NCBI GenBank assembly: GCA_964521195.1
Contig: CAZFRE010000001.1
Span: forward strand, 248,001-312,000
Source of the DNA: CAWDNM01 sp964521195
Lineage (GTDB): Bacteria > Actinomycetota > Coriobacteriia > Anaerosomatales > JAAXUF01
Direction: 5' to 3'
Length of the DNA: 64,000 bases
In this document: in pieces, positions 24,204-33,552 of the stretch
How positions within the stretch are numbered: position 1 is the stretch's first letter
Layout of the letters: each line of letters starts with the position of its first letter
Program-made: the position numbers and the translations under genes
The notes under the pieces: model-generated
Told to the model about the DNA's origin: nothing
Databases searched by the model: none
Seen by the model: only the letters and a program-made list of their open reading frames with translations

Positions 24204-26504
24204 TTGGAAGCACACATCTATGGAGTGGGGAAGCTCTTTCAGCCTCAGGCACGGCTGGTCATCCCGATCTACCAGCGACCGTATGTGTGGACCGAAGAGG
24301 GTCAGTGGGCACCCTTGTGGGCCGACATCCGCCGACTCGCCGAACACATCGTGTCGGGACTCGAGCCGAGACCGCACTTCCTCGGTGCCGTCGTGGTCGA
24401 CGCGCACCCCGGACCAGACGCCTACGGCAGGGTGACGCGCCATCTCGTGATCGATGGACAGCAACGGCTCACGACCATTCAGCTGCTTCTTGAGGCTCTG
24501 GCGGACAACTACGAGCGTTGTCGCGACGACGGATGCGAGCCAGCCAAGCGTTTCGCTGACCTGGCACGACTGCTCACGAGGAACCCCTTCGTGGCCCAAG
24601 ACGATGTCGACGCCGACTTCAAGGTTTGGCCGATGAACTTGGACCAGGCTGCGTTCCGATCAGTGATGAGCGCCGGATCCCCAGCGCATCTGGCCCAGCT
24701 TGCAGCCGATGACCCGAACATCAAGGACAGCCGCATCCGGTGGGCCTACGTCTACTTCTACGATCGGATCAAGGAGTGGCTCGATGCTCAGCCCGATCAA
24801 GCCGTAGCCATCGAGGCGCTCTACGCGGTTATGGACCAGTACGTGCACATCGTGGTCATCGACCTGAAGAACACCGTCGACCCGCAGATCATTTTCGAGA
24901 CCTTGAACGCTCGCGGCACCCCGTTGCTCGCGTCCGACCTCATCAAGAACTACCTGTTCCATCAGGCGGCTGCTGAGAACGGTGATGGCGACTCGGCCTA
25001 CGCCGAGTATTGGATGCCATTCGAGGACCAGAACAACTACTGGAGCGAGAGGATCGGCAAGGGCGCACAGCGCAAGGTCCGGATCGACATCTTCATGCAC
25101 CAGTACCTCACGATGCAGCGCCGTGACGACGTGTTGGTGAACAACCTCTATCAGGAGTACAAGAACTTCGCCGAGGTGACGGACCTCTCGATCATCGGAC
25201 AGCTCAAGGAGCTAAGGCGCTTCGGCGACCTGTACCGGGCGCTTGACCACCTGCCCAAGGATAGCCGGGAAGCGACGTTCATCTACCGCGTCCGCCAGCT
25301 CGACATCGCCACCATCATGCCGGTCGTGCTCCGGCTCATGGGGGACCCGTCGGTAAGTGCGGACGACCGCGTTCGCATCCTGGAGTACCTCGAGTCCTAC
25401 GTCGTGCGGCGTCTCGTGTGCCACTTGACCGGCAAGGCGTACAACCGCAGCTTCGTCGACATCCTGCGGGTCACGGATGAGAAGGGCTTCGCGCCGGACG
25501 TCATCTGCGACTTGCTGATGAGCTGGGACAAGGACACAAACGCGTGGCCCGATGATGACTGGTTCCGCACCGCATGGATGTCCTACGGCGCATACAACTG
25601 GATGGCACAGGCTCGCGTTCGCATGATCCTCGAAGCGTTGGAGCCGGTACTCTCGTCGTGCAAGGCCGAGGACATCGACGTCAACGAGGTACTCACGATC
25701 GAGCACCTCATGCCGCAGAACTGGCGTGCCAACTATCCTCTCCCCGAGGATGGAAGCGTGACCGACGTGATGCGCGACAATACGCTGCACACCTTCGGAA
25801 ACCTCACGCTCTTGAACTCCAAGCTCAACCCCGCTGTGTCGAACGGCGCGTGGATCAGGCACGTCGAGGAAGAAGTCGACGGGCAGATGACCGAGGTTGA
25901 TCGCGGCAAGCGTGCCGAGATCCTTCGGCACAGCCGGCTGACGCTCAACAACATGCTGTTGGACTACCCGACATGGGACGAGCAGGCCATCGCTACACGT
26001 GGCCAGGCCCTGTTTGAGGCAGCTCTCAAAGTGTGGCCACGGCCCAAGTCCCCTAGCGCCCCCATCGTGATCGAGACCGAGCCGGAGGACGAGCTTCTCG
26101 ACGGGGAAAGCATCGCTCAGGACGAGGACATCGCCGAAGTCGCGGCCCTGGAGAACGACTCCGTGCAGCTGGTCGCGCCCGAGGGCGACACGGAGGGGCA
26201 CGACAAGACCGACTACGAGAAGCTGCTGGTCTATTGTCCGGCCATCGCGAGCGACACCCTGCTCTACTACATCCGGCAGGGCGACTCGTACTCCCTGCGT
26301 TCGTACGGCGGACGTCTTGGGGTCAACCCGGCGGCCCGCCACGCAGAGGGTGCTCACAAGGCATTCGACTTCGAGCGCATGTATCGACCTGACCGCTGGC
26401 GAGACATGAAGCATCTCGAACTCGCGGTCGGCGAGACCGAGAAGTGGGAGCGCGTCGTCTCCCAGCAGTGGGCTTCGTACCAGACGGCTCGGCTGAGCAG
26501 CTAG
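24204..26504 (+). CDS. DUF262/DUF1524 protein (GmrSD-like modification-dependent nuclease)
   Basis: A 766-residue protein of the GmrS-GmrD fusion type. The N-terminal DUF262 domain (about 10-250) has the ParB-like signatures LVIPIYQRPYVW and HLVIDGQQRLTTIQLLLEAL. The DUF1524 HNH-type nuclease (about 480-600) has TIEHLMPQNW (about 497-506) and LHTFGNLTLLNSKLNP (about 528-543), which form the His-Asn-His site. A C-terminal extension of about 100 residues (ending WERVVSQQWASYQTARLSS) is extra. Family members are NTP-dependent endonucleases that cut modified (often glucosylated) phage DNA. Start is TTG at 24204 behind AGGGGGAG. A standalone defence gene, or the effector of the island genes. Confidence 0.87.
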   Translation: MEAHIYGVGKLFQPQARLVIPIYQRPYVWTEEGQWAPLWADIRRLAEHIVSGLEPRPHFLGAVVVDAHPGPDAYGRVTRHLVIDGQQRLTTIQLLLEALADNYERCRDDGCEPAKRFADLARLLTRNPFVAQDDVDADFKVWPMNLDQAAFRSVMSAGSPAHLAQLAADDPNIKDSRIRWAYVYFYDRIKEWLDAQPDQAVAIEALYAVMDQYVHIVVIDLKNTVDPQIIFETLNARGTPLLASDLIKNYLFHQAAAENGDGDSAYAEYWMPFEDQNNYWSERIGKGAQRKVRIDIFMHQYLTMQRRDDVLVNNLYQEYKNFAEVTDLSIIGQLKELRRFGDLYRALDHLPKDSREATFIYRVRQLDIATIMPVVLRLMGDPSVSADDRVRILEYLESYVVRRLVCHLTGKAYNRSFVDILRVTDEKGFAPDVICDLLMSWDKDTNAWPDDDWFRTAWMSYGAYNWMAQARVRMILEALEPVLSSCKAEDIDVNEVLTIEHLMPQNWRANYPLPEDGSVTDVMRDNTLHTFGNLTLLNSKLNPAVSNGAWIRHVEEEVDGQMTEVDRGKRAEILRHSRLTLNNMLLDYPTWDEQAIATRGQALFEAALKVWPRPKSPSAPIVIETEPEDELLDGESIAQDEDIAEVAALENDSVQLVAPEGDTEGHDKTDYEKLLVYCPAIASDTLLYYIRQGDSYSLRSYGGRLGVNPAARHAEGAHKAFDFERMYRPDRWRDMKHLELAVGETEKWERVVSQQWASYQTARLSS

Positions 26505-26557
26505 GTGGAAGACCCCAAAGCTGTGGAGTCTGCGGTGAAGACGGGATTGGAGGGTTA

Positions 26558-27739
26558 GTGCAGCAGCTCAAGTGTGAGTGCGGGGGCTCGAAGCACATTG
26601 TGCGAGGCGAGTACGTTCGCGCCGAGAACGGCGTCGTGCTCACGTTTGAGAACATGCCGCTCTTGAAGTGCAACGCGTGCGAGGCTGAGGAGCTTCCGAG
26701 CGCTCTCGACAAGTACGCCATCGAGGTCACGGACGACGCCCGGGCTAGGGGATACGGATCCGCCAAGTGGACGTTCAGCCTCGATACGCCGGCTCCCGAG
26801 CACCCGGTCAAGACGAAGGTCGACTTCCTGGTGGACTGGCTCGACCACTATCTTCTGCCGGGACTGACACGGCTCTGGAACGATGACGGGTTCCTGACGC
26901 CGGTCTTCTTCGACATCAAGTGTCTAGACAAGTACTCGTCCGATGATGCGTTTCGTCTCGAGATCGTCTCCGAGACGATGGGCTCCATCTACGACGCTGA
27001 CGGCCACATGATCACGTTCGGCATCAACCGGAACGACCGGGTGGTCGTGTGGCTGGGTGATCTGGCCAGGCTCAGCGAAAACGAGCAGTACTACCTGCGA
27101 TCGTTCAATGTGGAGTCCGACCACCAGATCGCATCCGACTTCTACGACGCCCAGATCTTGGCCCACTTCACCGAGCCCTCAGCCGAGAAGCGCCTGCTGA
27201 TGGCCCACAACAACTTGAACGATATGGCGCATGATCGACTCGGGATGGACATGCTACGCGTTGATGCCGAGGCGTTCGTGAATGCCCGGCAGGTGCATCG
27301 ACCAACGTCGTTCACGCGCTCCCATCTGTGCAAGAACATTGCTGCGTTGAACAAGTTGTTGGTCGAGGCGGTCAACCCAGCGACGGTCAAGGCTGCACTC
27401 AAAGCCAAGGACCCCACCGCTGATCTCGCGGGCCTCAAGGGAAACAAGTCGCTAGAGAGTTTGCTTGCCAGTCAATACGGCGTCGGCGCAGCTTCGGACG
27501 CGATCAAGGGCTTCTTCATCCTGTATGACTGGCGCATCACCTGTGAGCACGCGCTCGGCGACGACTCACTCGCGGAGATGCTTCGCGGTTGCGCTGATCG
27601 CCTCGGTGTCGAGCTTCATGACATAGATGACGAGGTCGGTCTCCGACAGATGTATGACGCCCTACTCGCGTCCCTGGTGTTTGCTTGCGAGAAGATGACT
27701 GCAACCCTGGCATCCCTCGAAGCGCAGGAGCCGGCGTGA
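26558..27739 (+). CDS. Zinc-ribbon protein of unknown function, island gene 3
   Basis: A 393-residue protein. The GTG at 26558 follows GGATTGGAGGG and begins VQQLKCECGGSKHIVRGEYV; with KCNACEAEELPS about 35 residues later this gives a four-cysteine metal-binding ribbon. The rest is mixed alpha/beta with DHYLLPGLTRLWNDDGFLTP and, near the C-terminus, a helical SDAIKGFFILYDWRITCEHA block that looks like HEPN/AbiJ-type helical domains, but I cannot place it in a family. The upstream frame to 26444 overlaps the nuclease gene and is not used. It overlaps the next gene by four bases (GTGA), so their products probably work together. Likely a partner in defence. Confidence 0.75.
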   Translation: MQQLKCECGGSKHIVRGEYVRAENGVVLTFENMPLLKCNACEAEELPSALDKYAIEVTDDARARGYGSAKWTFSLDTPAPEHPVKTKVDFLVDWLDHYLLPGLTRLWNDDGFLTPVFFDIKCLDKYSSDDAFRLEIVSETMGSIYDADGHMITFGINRNDRVVVWLGDLARLSENEQYYLRSFNVESDHQIASDFYDAQILAHFTEPSAEKRLLMAHNNLNDMAHDRLGMDMLRVDAEAFVNARQVHRPTSFTRSHLCKNIAALNKLLVEAVNPATVKAALKAKDPTADLAGLKGNKSLESLLASQYGVGAASDAIKGFFILYDWRITCEHALGDDSLAEMLRGCADRLGVELHDIDDEVGLRQMYDALLASLVFACEKMTATLASLEAQEPA

Positions 27740-29259
27740 GTCGCCGGTCAAGACGAAACAGGCACCAGAACGTCACGCCGCTGTCGAAGCACGGGCGCGA
27801 TGGAAGCAAGCTGGTTGCTCCGTTCGACGGCATGCCGAACGTGACCCCTTCATCGTGGCTAGATGACACGCTGCCGGAGTCCCTATGGAGCGTGCTACTC
27901 GTCGATCGGCTGGAGAGGGACTACGCGCTCGAGGTATTCCGACGTGTTGCACACGCCATTGACGACAAGCGGTTGGCGATACCGGATGGCGTGATCACGC
28001 ACTCGTCCCTCGCCCGCGAGCCCGAGTCGGCTCTTACGCCTCTCATCCAGCTACTTGTCGAGGACAAAGACGTGGCGGAGGTGCTGTTCCCGCTGACGGT
28101 GCTCCGTGACCTCCCTGGCCACGGTGTGTGGGCGGAGTGCCTTGCCGGGGCAGGTGATCTCGCGGAGGCTTGGCCCCGACTCGGATCGGCGATATTCACG
28201 TCCCTCGATCACCAGAGCCAGGAGGCCACCGACTGCAGGTGGATGAAGGTGCTCGCCCTGCTCGTTTCGGACAAGCTGAGGCTCCAGTCCAAAGATCAGT
28301 TCCTAGACATTGCGGAGTACCCGAACCGAGGAGACATGCGGAGGGTGCGACCGTTCATTCGGTCCTCGGAGATGGCTGTCCGACAGACCCAGCCGTCTAC
28401 TGAGTGGCCAAGACTCTTCTGGCGTCAGTGCTTCGATGAGACGCCTTGCGGCCCACTGTTCAGCTACAACGGCGATCCTGTGCCTGACGCGGTCGGCGTG
28501 ACCAGGGATCAACTCCGTATCCTCAAGACCCAACTGACCGACGCCTACATGAACACGCTCGCTGACACCGTCATCGATGCGCGACGCGACGCTGTATTCG
28601 GCATGACCGCCTACTCTGCACGGCTTCTCGAAGAGCTCATTCGGCCCGGGATGTCGACCTCTGTAAGCGCGAGGATGACACTGCGCACGCTCGCGGAGAT
28701 CGCGATCACCCTCGCTTACCTCACCATGAAGGACGACGACAAGAAGTGGATGCAGTACCGCAACTACGGTATGGGCCAAGCCAAGCTGGCCTTCCTCAAA
28801 CAGGAGGACGTCGACGGGCCCAGCTTCGTGACGGTTGATGCTCTTGAGTCGATGGCGAATGAGGATCACTGGCTCGAGTTCACGTCCATCGAGCTCGGAA
28901 ACTGGGATAGGAAGAACCTCCGTGCTCTCGCCGAGTCCTCGAAGACCAAAGACATCTATGATCTCTACTACGACTGGACGTCTCACCACTCGCATGGGCA
29001 CTGGGGCGCCGTCAGGGAGAGCTGCTTCCTCGTGTGTGGCAACCCACTGCACCGCTTTCACAGAGTCTTGGCCGCTGAGCCACTTCCGCTAGGCGATGTA
29101 CTGCCGGACGCTGCGCGTGTCGTAGACAGGACACTCGATGCTGTCCGACGCTGCTATCCCGACGCCGTCATCGATCAACTGGTGTCGGAGGCCGCTCCTG
29201 TGCAGAGTGACCCGCCTGCTGAGGCGCGACCGGCTGAGCCGGAGGCGTCGTCCGAGTAG
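27736..29259 (+). CDS. DUF5677-like protein, island gene 4
   Basis: A 507-residue protein beginning at GTG 27736, four bases inside the previous gene, with AGGAG upstream. The C-terminal half (about 270-480) looks like DUF5677: ARLLEELIRPGMSTSVSARM, LAEIAITLAYLTMKDDDKKW, YRNYGMGQAKLAF and YDWTSHHSHGHWGAVRESCF. The histidine cluster HHSHGHWG and a helical layout resemble HEPN-like ribonuclease folds, but this is inference. The N-terminal half is not recognised. It ends the island cargo about 120 bases before the right repeat. Confidence 0.7.
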   Translation: MSRRSRRNRHQNVTPLSKHGRDGSKLVAPFDGMPNVTPSSWLDDTLPESLWSVLLVDRLERDYALEVFRRVAHAIDDKRLAIPDGVITHSSLAREPESALTPLIQLLVEDKDVAEVLFPLTVLRDLPGHGVWAECLAGAGDLAEAWPRLGSAIFTSLDHQSQEATDCRWMKVLALLVSDKLRLQSKDQFLDIAEYPNRGDMRRVRPFIRSSEMAVRQTQPSTEWPRLFWRQCFDETPCGPLFSYNGDPVPDAVGVTRDQLRILKTQLTDAYMNTLADTVIDARRDAVFGMTAYSARLLEELIRPGMSTSVSARMTLRTLAEIAITLAYLTMKDDDKKWMQYRNYGMGQAKLAFLKQEDVDGPSFVTVDALESMANEDHWLEFTSIELGNWDRKNLRALAESSKTKDIYDLYYDWTSHHSHGHWGAVRESCFLVCGNPLHRFHRVLAAEPLPLGDVLPDAARVVDRTLDAVRRCYPDAVIDQLVSEAAPVQSDPPAEARPAEPEASSE

Positions 29260-29639
29260 GGCCGAGGTGTTCCACACTTGTGTTCCACAGAAGTTGCGGA
29301 AACGCATAGAAGGAAGCGGTCGTTTCGCCCGAGCCGATAGAAGAATGAGTACGAAGCGGGCGGTACGAGGGCATGGCCCCCGTCCTCATTACCCGAAGGT
29401 CGTCGGTTCAAGTCCGGCCCCCGCGACTAAGAATCATCGCGCCGCCCGAGAGGGCGGCGTTTGTGTTTTGGCAGGTCAAGGGCATCACTACTTGCGACGT
29501 ATTTGCTTTGTGCCCCCCATTCGTTGATCCTTGGTGGTGGGCGCTAGACGGGTTTGGCGAGTCACCGCGGCACCCTTCGATCCGTCAAGACCGCGGCCGT
29601 GCGCCGCACGGTGCCGAACGACATACTTCGGGGGGCAAG
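29260..29639. other. 380-base gene-free stretch carrying the right island end
   Basis: Contains the tRNA 3'-end remnant, a copy of the tRNA terminator, and the leader of the ParB-like operon with its GGGGGG ribosome site. TTCCACAC/GTTCCACAG repeats occur near 29270-29292. No gene is visible. Confidence 0.7.
29384..29477 (+). repeat. Right attachment-type repeat (tRNA-fMet 3' remnant)
   Basis: CTCATTACCCGAAGGTCGTC onward, the partner of 23475-23568. It carries changes that would harm a tRNA (for example CCA to CTA at the 3' end) and lacks the 5' half, so it is a non-functional remnant. The terminator hairpin at 29439-29458 is intact. Confidence 0.85.
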
Positions 29640-30665
29640 ATGCACGAGCGGAAGGTCCATCTGGACGGGCGCGAGCTTACCATTCGGGAGGGCCGGCTTG
29701 AGATCGGTGAGGTCTCGTTCGATCGTACCAATCCCAGGATCCAGTTCCAGCTCGATACCTCGCTCTCCGATAAGGAGCCAACACAGGAACAGCTCGGATT
29801 CGCGCTTGTAGTGGGCAACGACAGCTACGCCAAGCTCCGCGAGAACATCGAGAGCAACGGCGGCATCGTGAACCCAATCTGGATCGCCCCAACAGGTGAC
29901 GACTACGTGGTTATCGAAGGAAACACTCGCCTCCAGGTCTACGTCGACCTGCGCGAGAAGTACCCGAACGACGACAAGTGGAAGTCGATCCCGGTCTTCG
30001 TGCTTCCCGAGAAGTGCTCTCGCGACGAGATCAACTTCATCAGACTCGAGGCCCACCTGTTCGGCACGACGCCGTGGGACGCCTATGAGAAGGCGCGTGA
30101 GCTGTATCGCCTGAATGAGGAGGAAGACTACTCCGTCGAGCGGCTGGCCCGCATGACCAAGCTCACGCCCTCGGACATTCGCAGCAGTATTCAGGCCTTC
30201 CGGGACATGGACGAGTACTACCTGTCACGCTTCGGCGATCCCGGGGAGCATCAGAAGTTCAGCTACTTCGTTGAATTCCGGAAGAACGCCGACCTCAAGA
30301 GGTTGGTCAAAGAGGGCCAGCTAAACATCGTCGACTTCTGCACATGGGTGGGCGAGGGCAAGTTCAGCCGAGGTGAGGATGTTCGTCGCCTCGGCACGGT
30401 ACTGAAGGACCCGCAGGCCCGTCAGGTGCTGATCGACTACGACTTCGAGACTGCCCTTGAGCAGCTGGGACAGACTGACCCCACAGCCATCAGCCCTCTC
30501 TTCGACAAGATCAAGGACGTGTCGGTAGGCATCCGGAAGATGCCCTTCTCGGAGATCGAGGGCATCCGTCGTGGCCAAGAACCGGCCAAGGTCGCCCTAA
30601 TAGAGGAACTGGCGGACACGGTGAACGCGTTCGTTGCGAGCCTGAGAGACCGCAGTGCCAACTAA
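29640..30665 (+). CDS. ParB/Srx-fold protein 1 of the putative modification operon
   Basis: A 341-residue cytosolic protein with a ParB/sulfiredoxin-like N-terminal domain (about 55-150): KLRENIESNGGIVNPIWIAP and VVIEGNTRLQVYVDLREKY, where EGNTR takes the place of the ParB GERR motif. A helical middle (SVERLARMTKLTPSDIRSSI) resembles the ParB HTH. Unlike chromosomal ParB it has no parA partner. ParB-like proteins of this kind (DndB, DpdB, GmrS) are common in DNA modification and restriction loci and act as NTPases or nucleases. ATG at 29640 with GGGGGG upstream. First gene of the eight-gene run; a paralogue is gene 4. Confidence 0.82.
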   Translation: MHERKVHLDGRELTIREGRLEIGEVSFDRTNPRIQFQLDTSLSDKEPTQEQLGFALVVGNDSYAKLRENIESNGGIVNPIWIAPTGDDYVVIEGNTRLQVYVDLREKYPNDDKWKSIPVFVLPEKCSRDEINFIRLEAHLFGTTPWDAYEKARELYRLNEEEDYSVERLARMTKLTPSDIRSSIQAFRDMDEYYLSRFGDPGEHQKFSYFVEFRKNADLKRLVKEGQLNIVDFCTWVGEGKFSRGEDVRRLGTVLKDPQARQVLIDYDFETALEQLGQTDPTAISPLFDKIKDVSVGIRKMPFSEIEGIRRGQEPAKVALIEELADTVNAFVASLRDRSAN

Positions 30666-31059
30666 GCAGCATCAGCGGATCCTCGCCATCGTGCTCAAGC
30701 GGATGAAGCAGTGCGGATTCGAGCCTGTCGCGATAGATGGCCGCACAGAGGGACTGGACGCGCCGGACACCGCTAGACCAATCGCCTTTGGCCGGCACCG
30801 CCCCGACGCGATGGGAACCGCAACGGACGGACGAATATGCATTGCGGAGGCCAAGACATGCGATGACATCGTCTCGCGCCGGACCCGCGAACAGCTCCAA
30901 GACTATCTGGCGGCCTCCGACGTCGGGTACGCCTTGGTGCTACTCGGCTATCCACGCAGCGCCGATTCGTCTGTTCGAAATCTGCTCGCATTGATCGGAG
31001 CTTCTGGTTGCCCGCAGCTAGAACTCATTCCGGTTCCGGACGAGCTGCTCGATGCGTAG
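30655..31059 (+). CDS. Small PD-(D/E)XK nuclease-like protein
   Basis: A 134-residue protein starting at GTG 30655, overlapping the ParB-like gene by 11 bases. The core is RHRPDAMGTATDGRICIAEA followed by KT: an Asp, a strand, then ExK (EAKT), the PD-(D/E)XK nuclease pattern, with a glutamine-bearing helix after it (SRRTREQLQDYLAASDVGYA). It is about the size of a minimal Holliday-junction-resolvase or Vsr-like fold. It could be the cutting subunit for the SNF2 helicase that overlaps its 3' end by eight bases. No specific family is recognised. Confidence 0.72.
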   Translation: MPTKQHQRILAIVLKRMKQCGFEPVAIDGRTEGLDAPDTARPIAFGRHRPDAMGTATDGRICIAEAKTCDDIVSRRTREQLQDYLAASDVGYALVLLGYPRSADSSVRNLLALIGASGCPQLELIPVPDELLDA

Positions 31060-32491
31060 ACCGCGGCAGGACTTCTCGCCGCGAACTAGACCAATGCCGC
31101 ATCAGCGGGAAGCTATCCAGTACATCATTGACACCCCCAACGCTGCCCTGTTCGATGAACAGGGGCTCGGCAAGACCAAGATCATCATCGATGCTTTTGC
31201 CGATCTAATGCGTCGGGCCGAAATCGATGCAGCACTCGTGGTGGCACCGATGGGTCTCGTCTACAACTGGGAAGCTGAGATTGGCAAACACTCGAACTTG
31301 GTTCCGGTGGTCCTCCGAGGTACGGTCCGGCAGCGCAAGTACCGCTTCCTCTCCGGTGCCAACTTCTACTTGGTCAACTATGAGGCGGTTGTCGCGCAGC
31401 GCGAGATCTTCCGCAAGATGGTTCAGACGCGCCGCTTCGCCATAGCCCTGGATGAAGCGACGCGAATTAAGGATCCGAACACCGAGACCGCCAAGGCTCT
31501 GTTCGCCATCGGCGAGCACGCCAGCCGCAAGGTGATAATGACCGGCACCCCGATCGCCAATCGGCCGGCCGATCTCTGGTCGCAGTACTTCTTCCTCGAC
31601 GGCGGTCGACTGCTGGGCGGCAACTACAAGTCATTCGCTGGCGACTACGACCCGGACTCAGATGGTGTCGAGGACCGACTTGAAGTCCTGTCCGAGCTGG
31701 TGAGGTCGAACTCCATCCGTCGGCTGAAGAACGATGTTCTGGAGCTGCCGGACAAGGTGTTCATAGTCCACGAGATTGCGCTGACCGGGGCGCAGGAGCA
31801 GATGTATCGGGACTGCGCCGACGACCTGATCGTTCAGCTGCGATCTATGTCCGGCGACACATACGTTCACGAAGTCGACAACATCCTCGAGCGCTTGTTG
31901 CGGCTGGTGCAAATCGCCAGCAACCCCGGCTTGCTTGACCCGCAGTTCTCGGGAGCAATTGCCAAGCTCGACTACCTCGACGGGCTGTGCGATCGGCTGC
32001 TTGACCAGCATGAGAAGCTGATCATCTGGTCCGGGTTTGTCGACAACATAGAGACGGTAGTTCAGCGCTTGAAGCGATACCGACCGCTGCGGATCCACGG
32101 CGGCGTTGGGGTGGAGGAGCGGGCCGAGATCGTTGACGCCTTCCAAGAGAGGGACGTCAACCGCGTGTTGGTCGCCAACCCGGCGGCTGCCAGGGAGGGG
32201 TTGACGCTGACGAGAGCCAGTGCGGCGGTCTACCTGGACCGAGGCTTTAACCTGGTCGACTACCTCCAGTCGCAGGATCGGATCCATCGGATCGGCCAGA
32301 CTCGGCGGTGCGAGATCCACAAGCTGATAGCATCCGACACGGTCGATGAGTACGTCGATGCGGTGATCGAACTGAAGGAGAGCGTCGCCGGGTTCGTCTA
32401 CAGCCCGAGTGACCAGCGCAAGGCGCAGATGACGCAGCTGCGCGACGAGAAGGAAGAGATCCTTCGTTTCCTTGGGGAGGGCGAGGCGTGA
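31052..32491 (+). CDS. SNF2-family DEAD/DEAH helicase/translocase
   Basis: A 479-residue SF2 ATPase of the SNF2/Rad54 type. Motifs in order: MPHQREAIQYIID (Q-like), DEQGLGKTKIIIDAF (Walker A, about 33-40), LVVAPMGLVYNWEAEI (Ia), IALDEATRIKDPNTETAK (a DEAT version of DEAH, about 132), VIMTGTPIANRPADLWSQY (III), REGLTLTRASAAVYLD (V) and QSQDRIHRIGQTRRCEIHKL (VI, about 407). It lacks accessory DNA-reading domains, so its neighbours probably supply specificity. It overlaps the nuclease gene by eight bases and the next ParB-like gene by four, which strongly suggests a complex. Similar stand-alone SNF2 proteins occur in DISARM- and Dpd-type defence systems. Confidence 0.92.
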   Translation: MRRPRQDFSPRTRPMPHQREAIQYIIDTPNAALFDEQGLGKTKIIIDAFADLMRRAEIDAALVVAPMGLVYNWEAEIGKHSNLVPVVLRGTVRQRKYRFLSGANFYLVNYEAVVAQREIFRKMVQTRRFAIALDEATRIKDPNTETAKALFAIGEHASRKVIMTGTPIANRPADLWSQYFFLDGGRLLGGNYKSFAGDYDPDSDGVEDRLEVLSELVRSNSIRRLKNDVLELPDKVFIVHEIALTGAQEQMYRDCADDLIVQLRSMSGDTYVHEVDNILERLLRLVQIASNPGLLDPQFSGAIAKLDYLDGLCDRLLDQHEKLIIWSGFVDNIETVVQRLKRYRPLRIHGGVGVEERAEIVDAFQERDVNRVLVANPAAAREGLTLTRASAAVYLDRGFNLVDYLQSQDRIHRIGQTRRCEIHKLIASDTVDEYVDAVIELKESVAGFVYSPSDQRKAQMTQLRDEKEEILRFLGEGEA

Positions 32492-33537
32492 CCGAGAACA
32501 GCCTGAGTGTGCAAGGTCGGCAGATTCCGTACGAGCTCAAGAAGCTGAGCATCTGTGACCTGCGCTACTACCCTGATAACCCGAGGATCAACTACATCAT
32601 TTCGACGCACGACGGCGAGGTCACCCAGGAGATCATCGAGCAGAAGCTGCTGGCGCTCGATACCACGAAGGATCTCGTCAAGGACATCGAGGAGAACCGG
32701 GGCCTCATTGAGGAGATCCTCGTCATCGGAGACGAGGTCGTCGAGGGGAACACCCGTCTCGCGGTCTACCGCCGCCTGGCCAAGAAGCACCCAGATGACG
32801 ACCATTGGAGGACGATCCCGGCGAAGGTGCTGTCATCGGAGATCCGTCCCCAAGAGCTGTTCTTCATCCTCGGGACATTCCACATCAAGGGCAAGAATGA
32901 GTGGAGTGCCTATGAGAAGGCCGCCTACATCTACCGAATGGTCCGCGAGCTGGACTACTCAGCGCAGGACGTCGCCAAGCAACTCGGTCACCAGGCCAAC
33001 ACGGTCGAGGCCATGCTCAAGTCCTACGAGACGATGCGCGACATATACCTGCCTCGCGCAACCGTAGACTCAGACGACTTCGAGACGCAGGACGCCCTTC
33101 GTAAGTACAGCTACTTCGAGGCGTTCTACCGTCAGAAGGATTTGGCTCAGCGGGCTCGCGAGACCCCGATGTTTGTCGACGAGTTCTGCGATTGGGTCAT
33201 CGCCGACGTCTTCCCGAAGGCTGATAGCGTACGCAGTGAGCTGCCGAAGATTCTGGGCAACAAACGAGCCTCCAAGACCTTCTACGCCTATGTCGAAACG
33301 GAGCCAGAGGCTGCGTTCGAGGAAGCCCAGCTGGTGTTGCACGAGAACAAGCCGGAACAGACAGACCCGTTCTACAAGGGCGTCAAGGAATTCCGCGATC
33401 TTCTTCAGGGTGCCTCTGTTGAGGAGATCAAGGCGGATCTGGAAGCGGATGGCCCTCACGCAAAGGCGTGTCGAGAGCAACTGAAACGATGCCGCAAAGA
33501 ACTCGACCGATTCTGTCGCCTGCTGGGCCTGGAATAG
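32488..33537 (+). CDS. ParB/Srx-fold protein 2 of the putative modification operon
   Basis: A 349-residue paralogue of the first ParB-like protein. It keeps the same blocks: LRYYPDNPRINYIIS, DIEENRGLIEEILVIGDEVV, EGNTRLAVYRRLAKKHPDDD (EGNTR in place of GERR), FHIKGKNEWSAYEKAAYIYR and SAQDVAKQLGHQANTVEAML, an HTH-like segment. Both proteins have an Arg/Lys-rich C-terminal part, and the two flank the nuclease and helicase genes, so they probably act as a heterodimer or as alternative specificity or NTPase subunits. Start GTG at 32488 overlaps the helicase stop by four bases. Confidence 0.82.
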   Translation: MTENSLSVQGRQIPYELKKLSICDLRYYPDNPRINYIISTHDGEVTQEIIEQKLLALDTTKDLVKDIEENRGLIEEILVIGDEVVEGNTRLAVYRRLAKKHPDDDHWRTIPAKVLSSEIRPQELFFILGTFHIKGKNEWSAYEKAAYIYRMVRELDYSAQDVAKQLGHQANTVEAMLKSYETMRDIYLPRATVDSDDFETQDALRKYSYFEAFYRQKDLAQRARETPMFVDEFCDWVIADVFPKADSVRSELPKILGNKRASKTFYAYVETEPEAAFEEAQLVLHENKPEQTDPFYKGVKEFRDLLQGASVEEIKADLEADGPHAKACREQLKRCRKELDRFCRLLGLE

Positions 33538-33552
33538 CTACGGAGTCCGCAC

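Noticed and set aside
29384..29430. Second functional tRNA-fMet
   Set aside because: The 5' half is missing and the CCA end is mutated; it is a remnant of integration.
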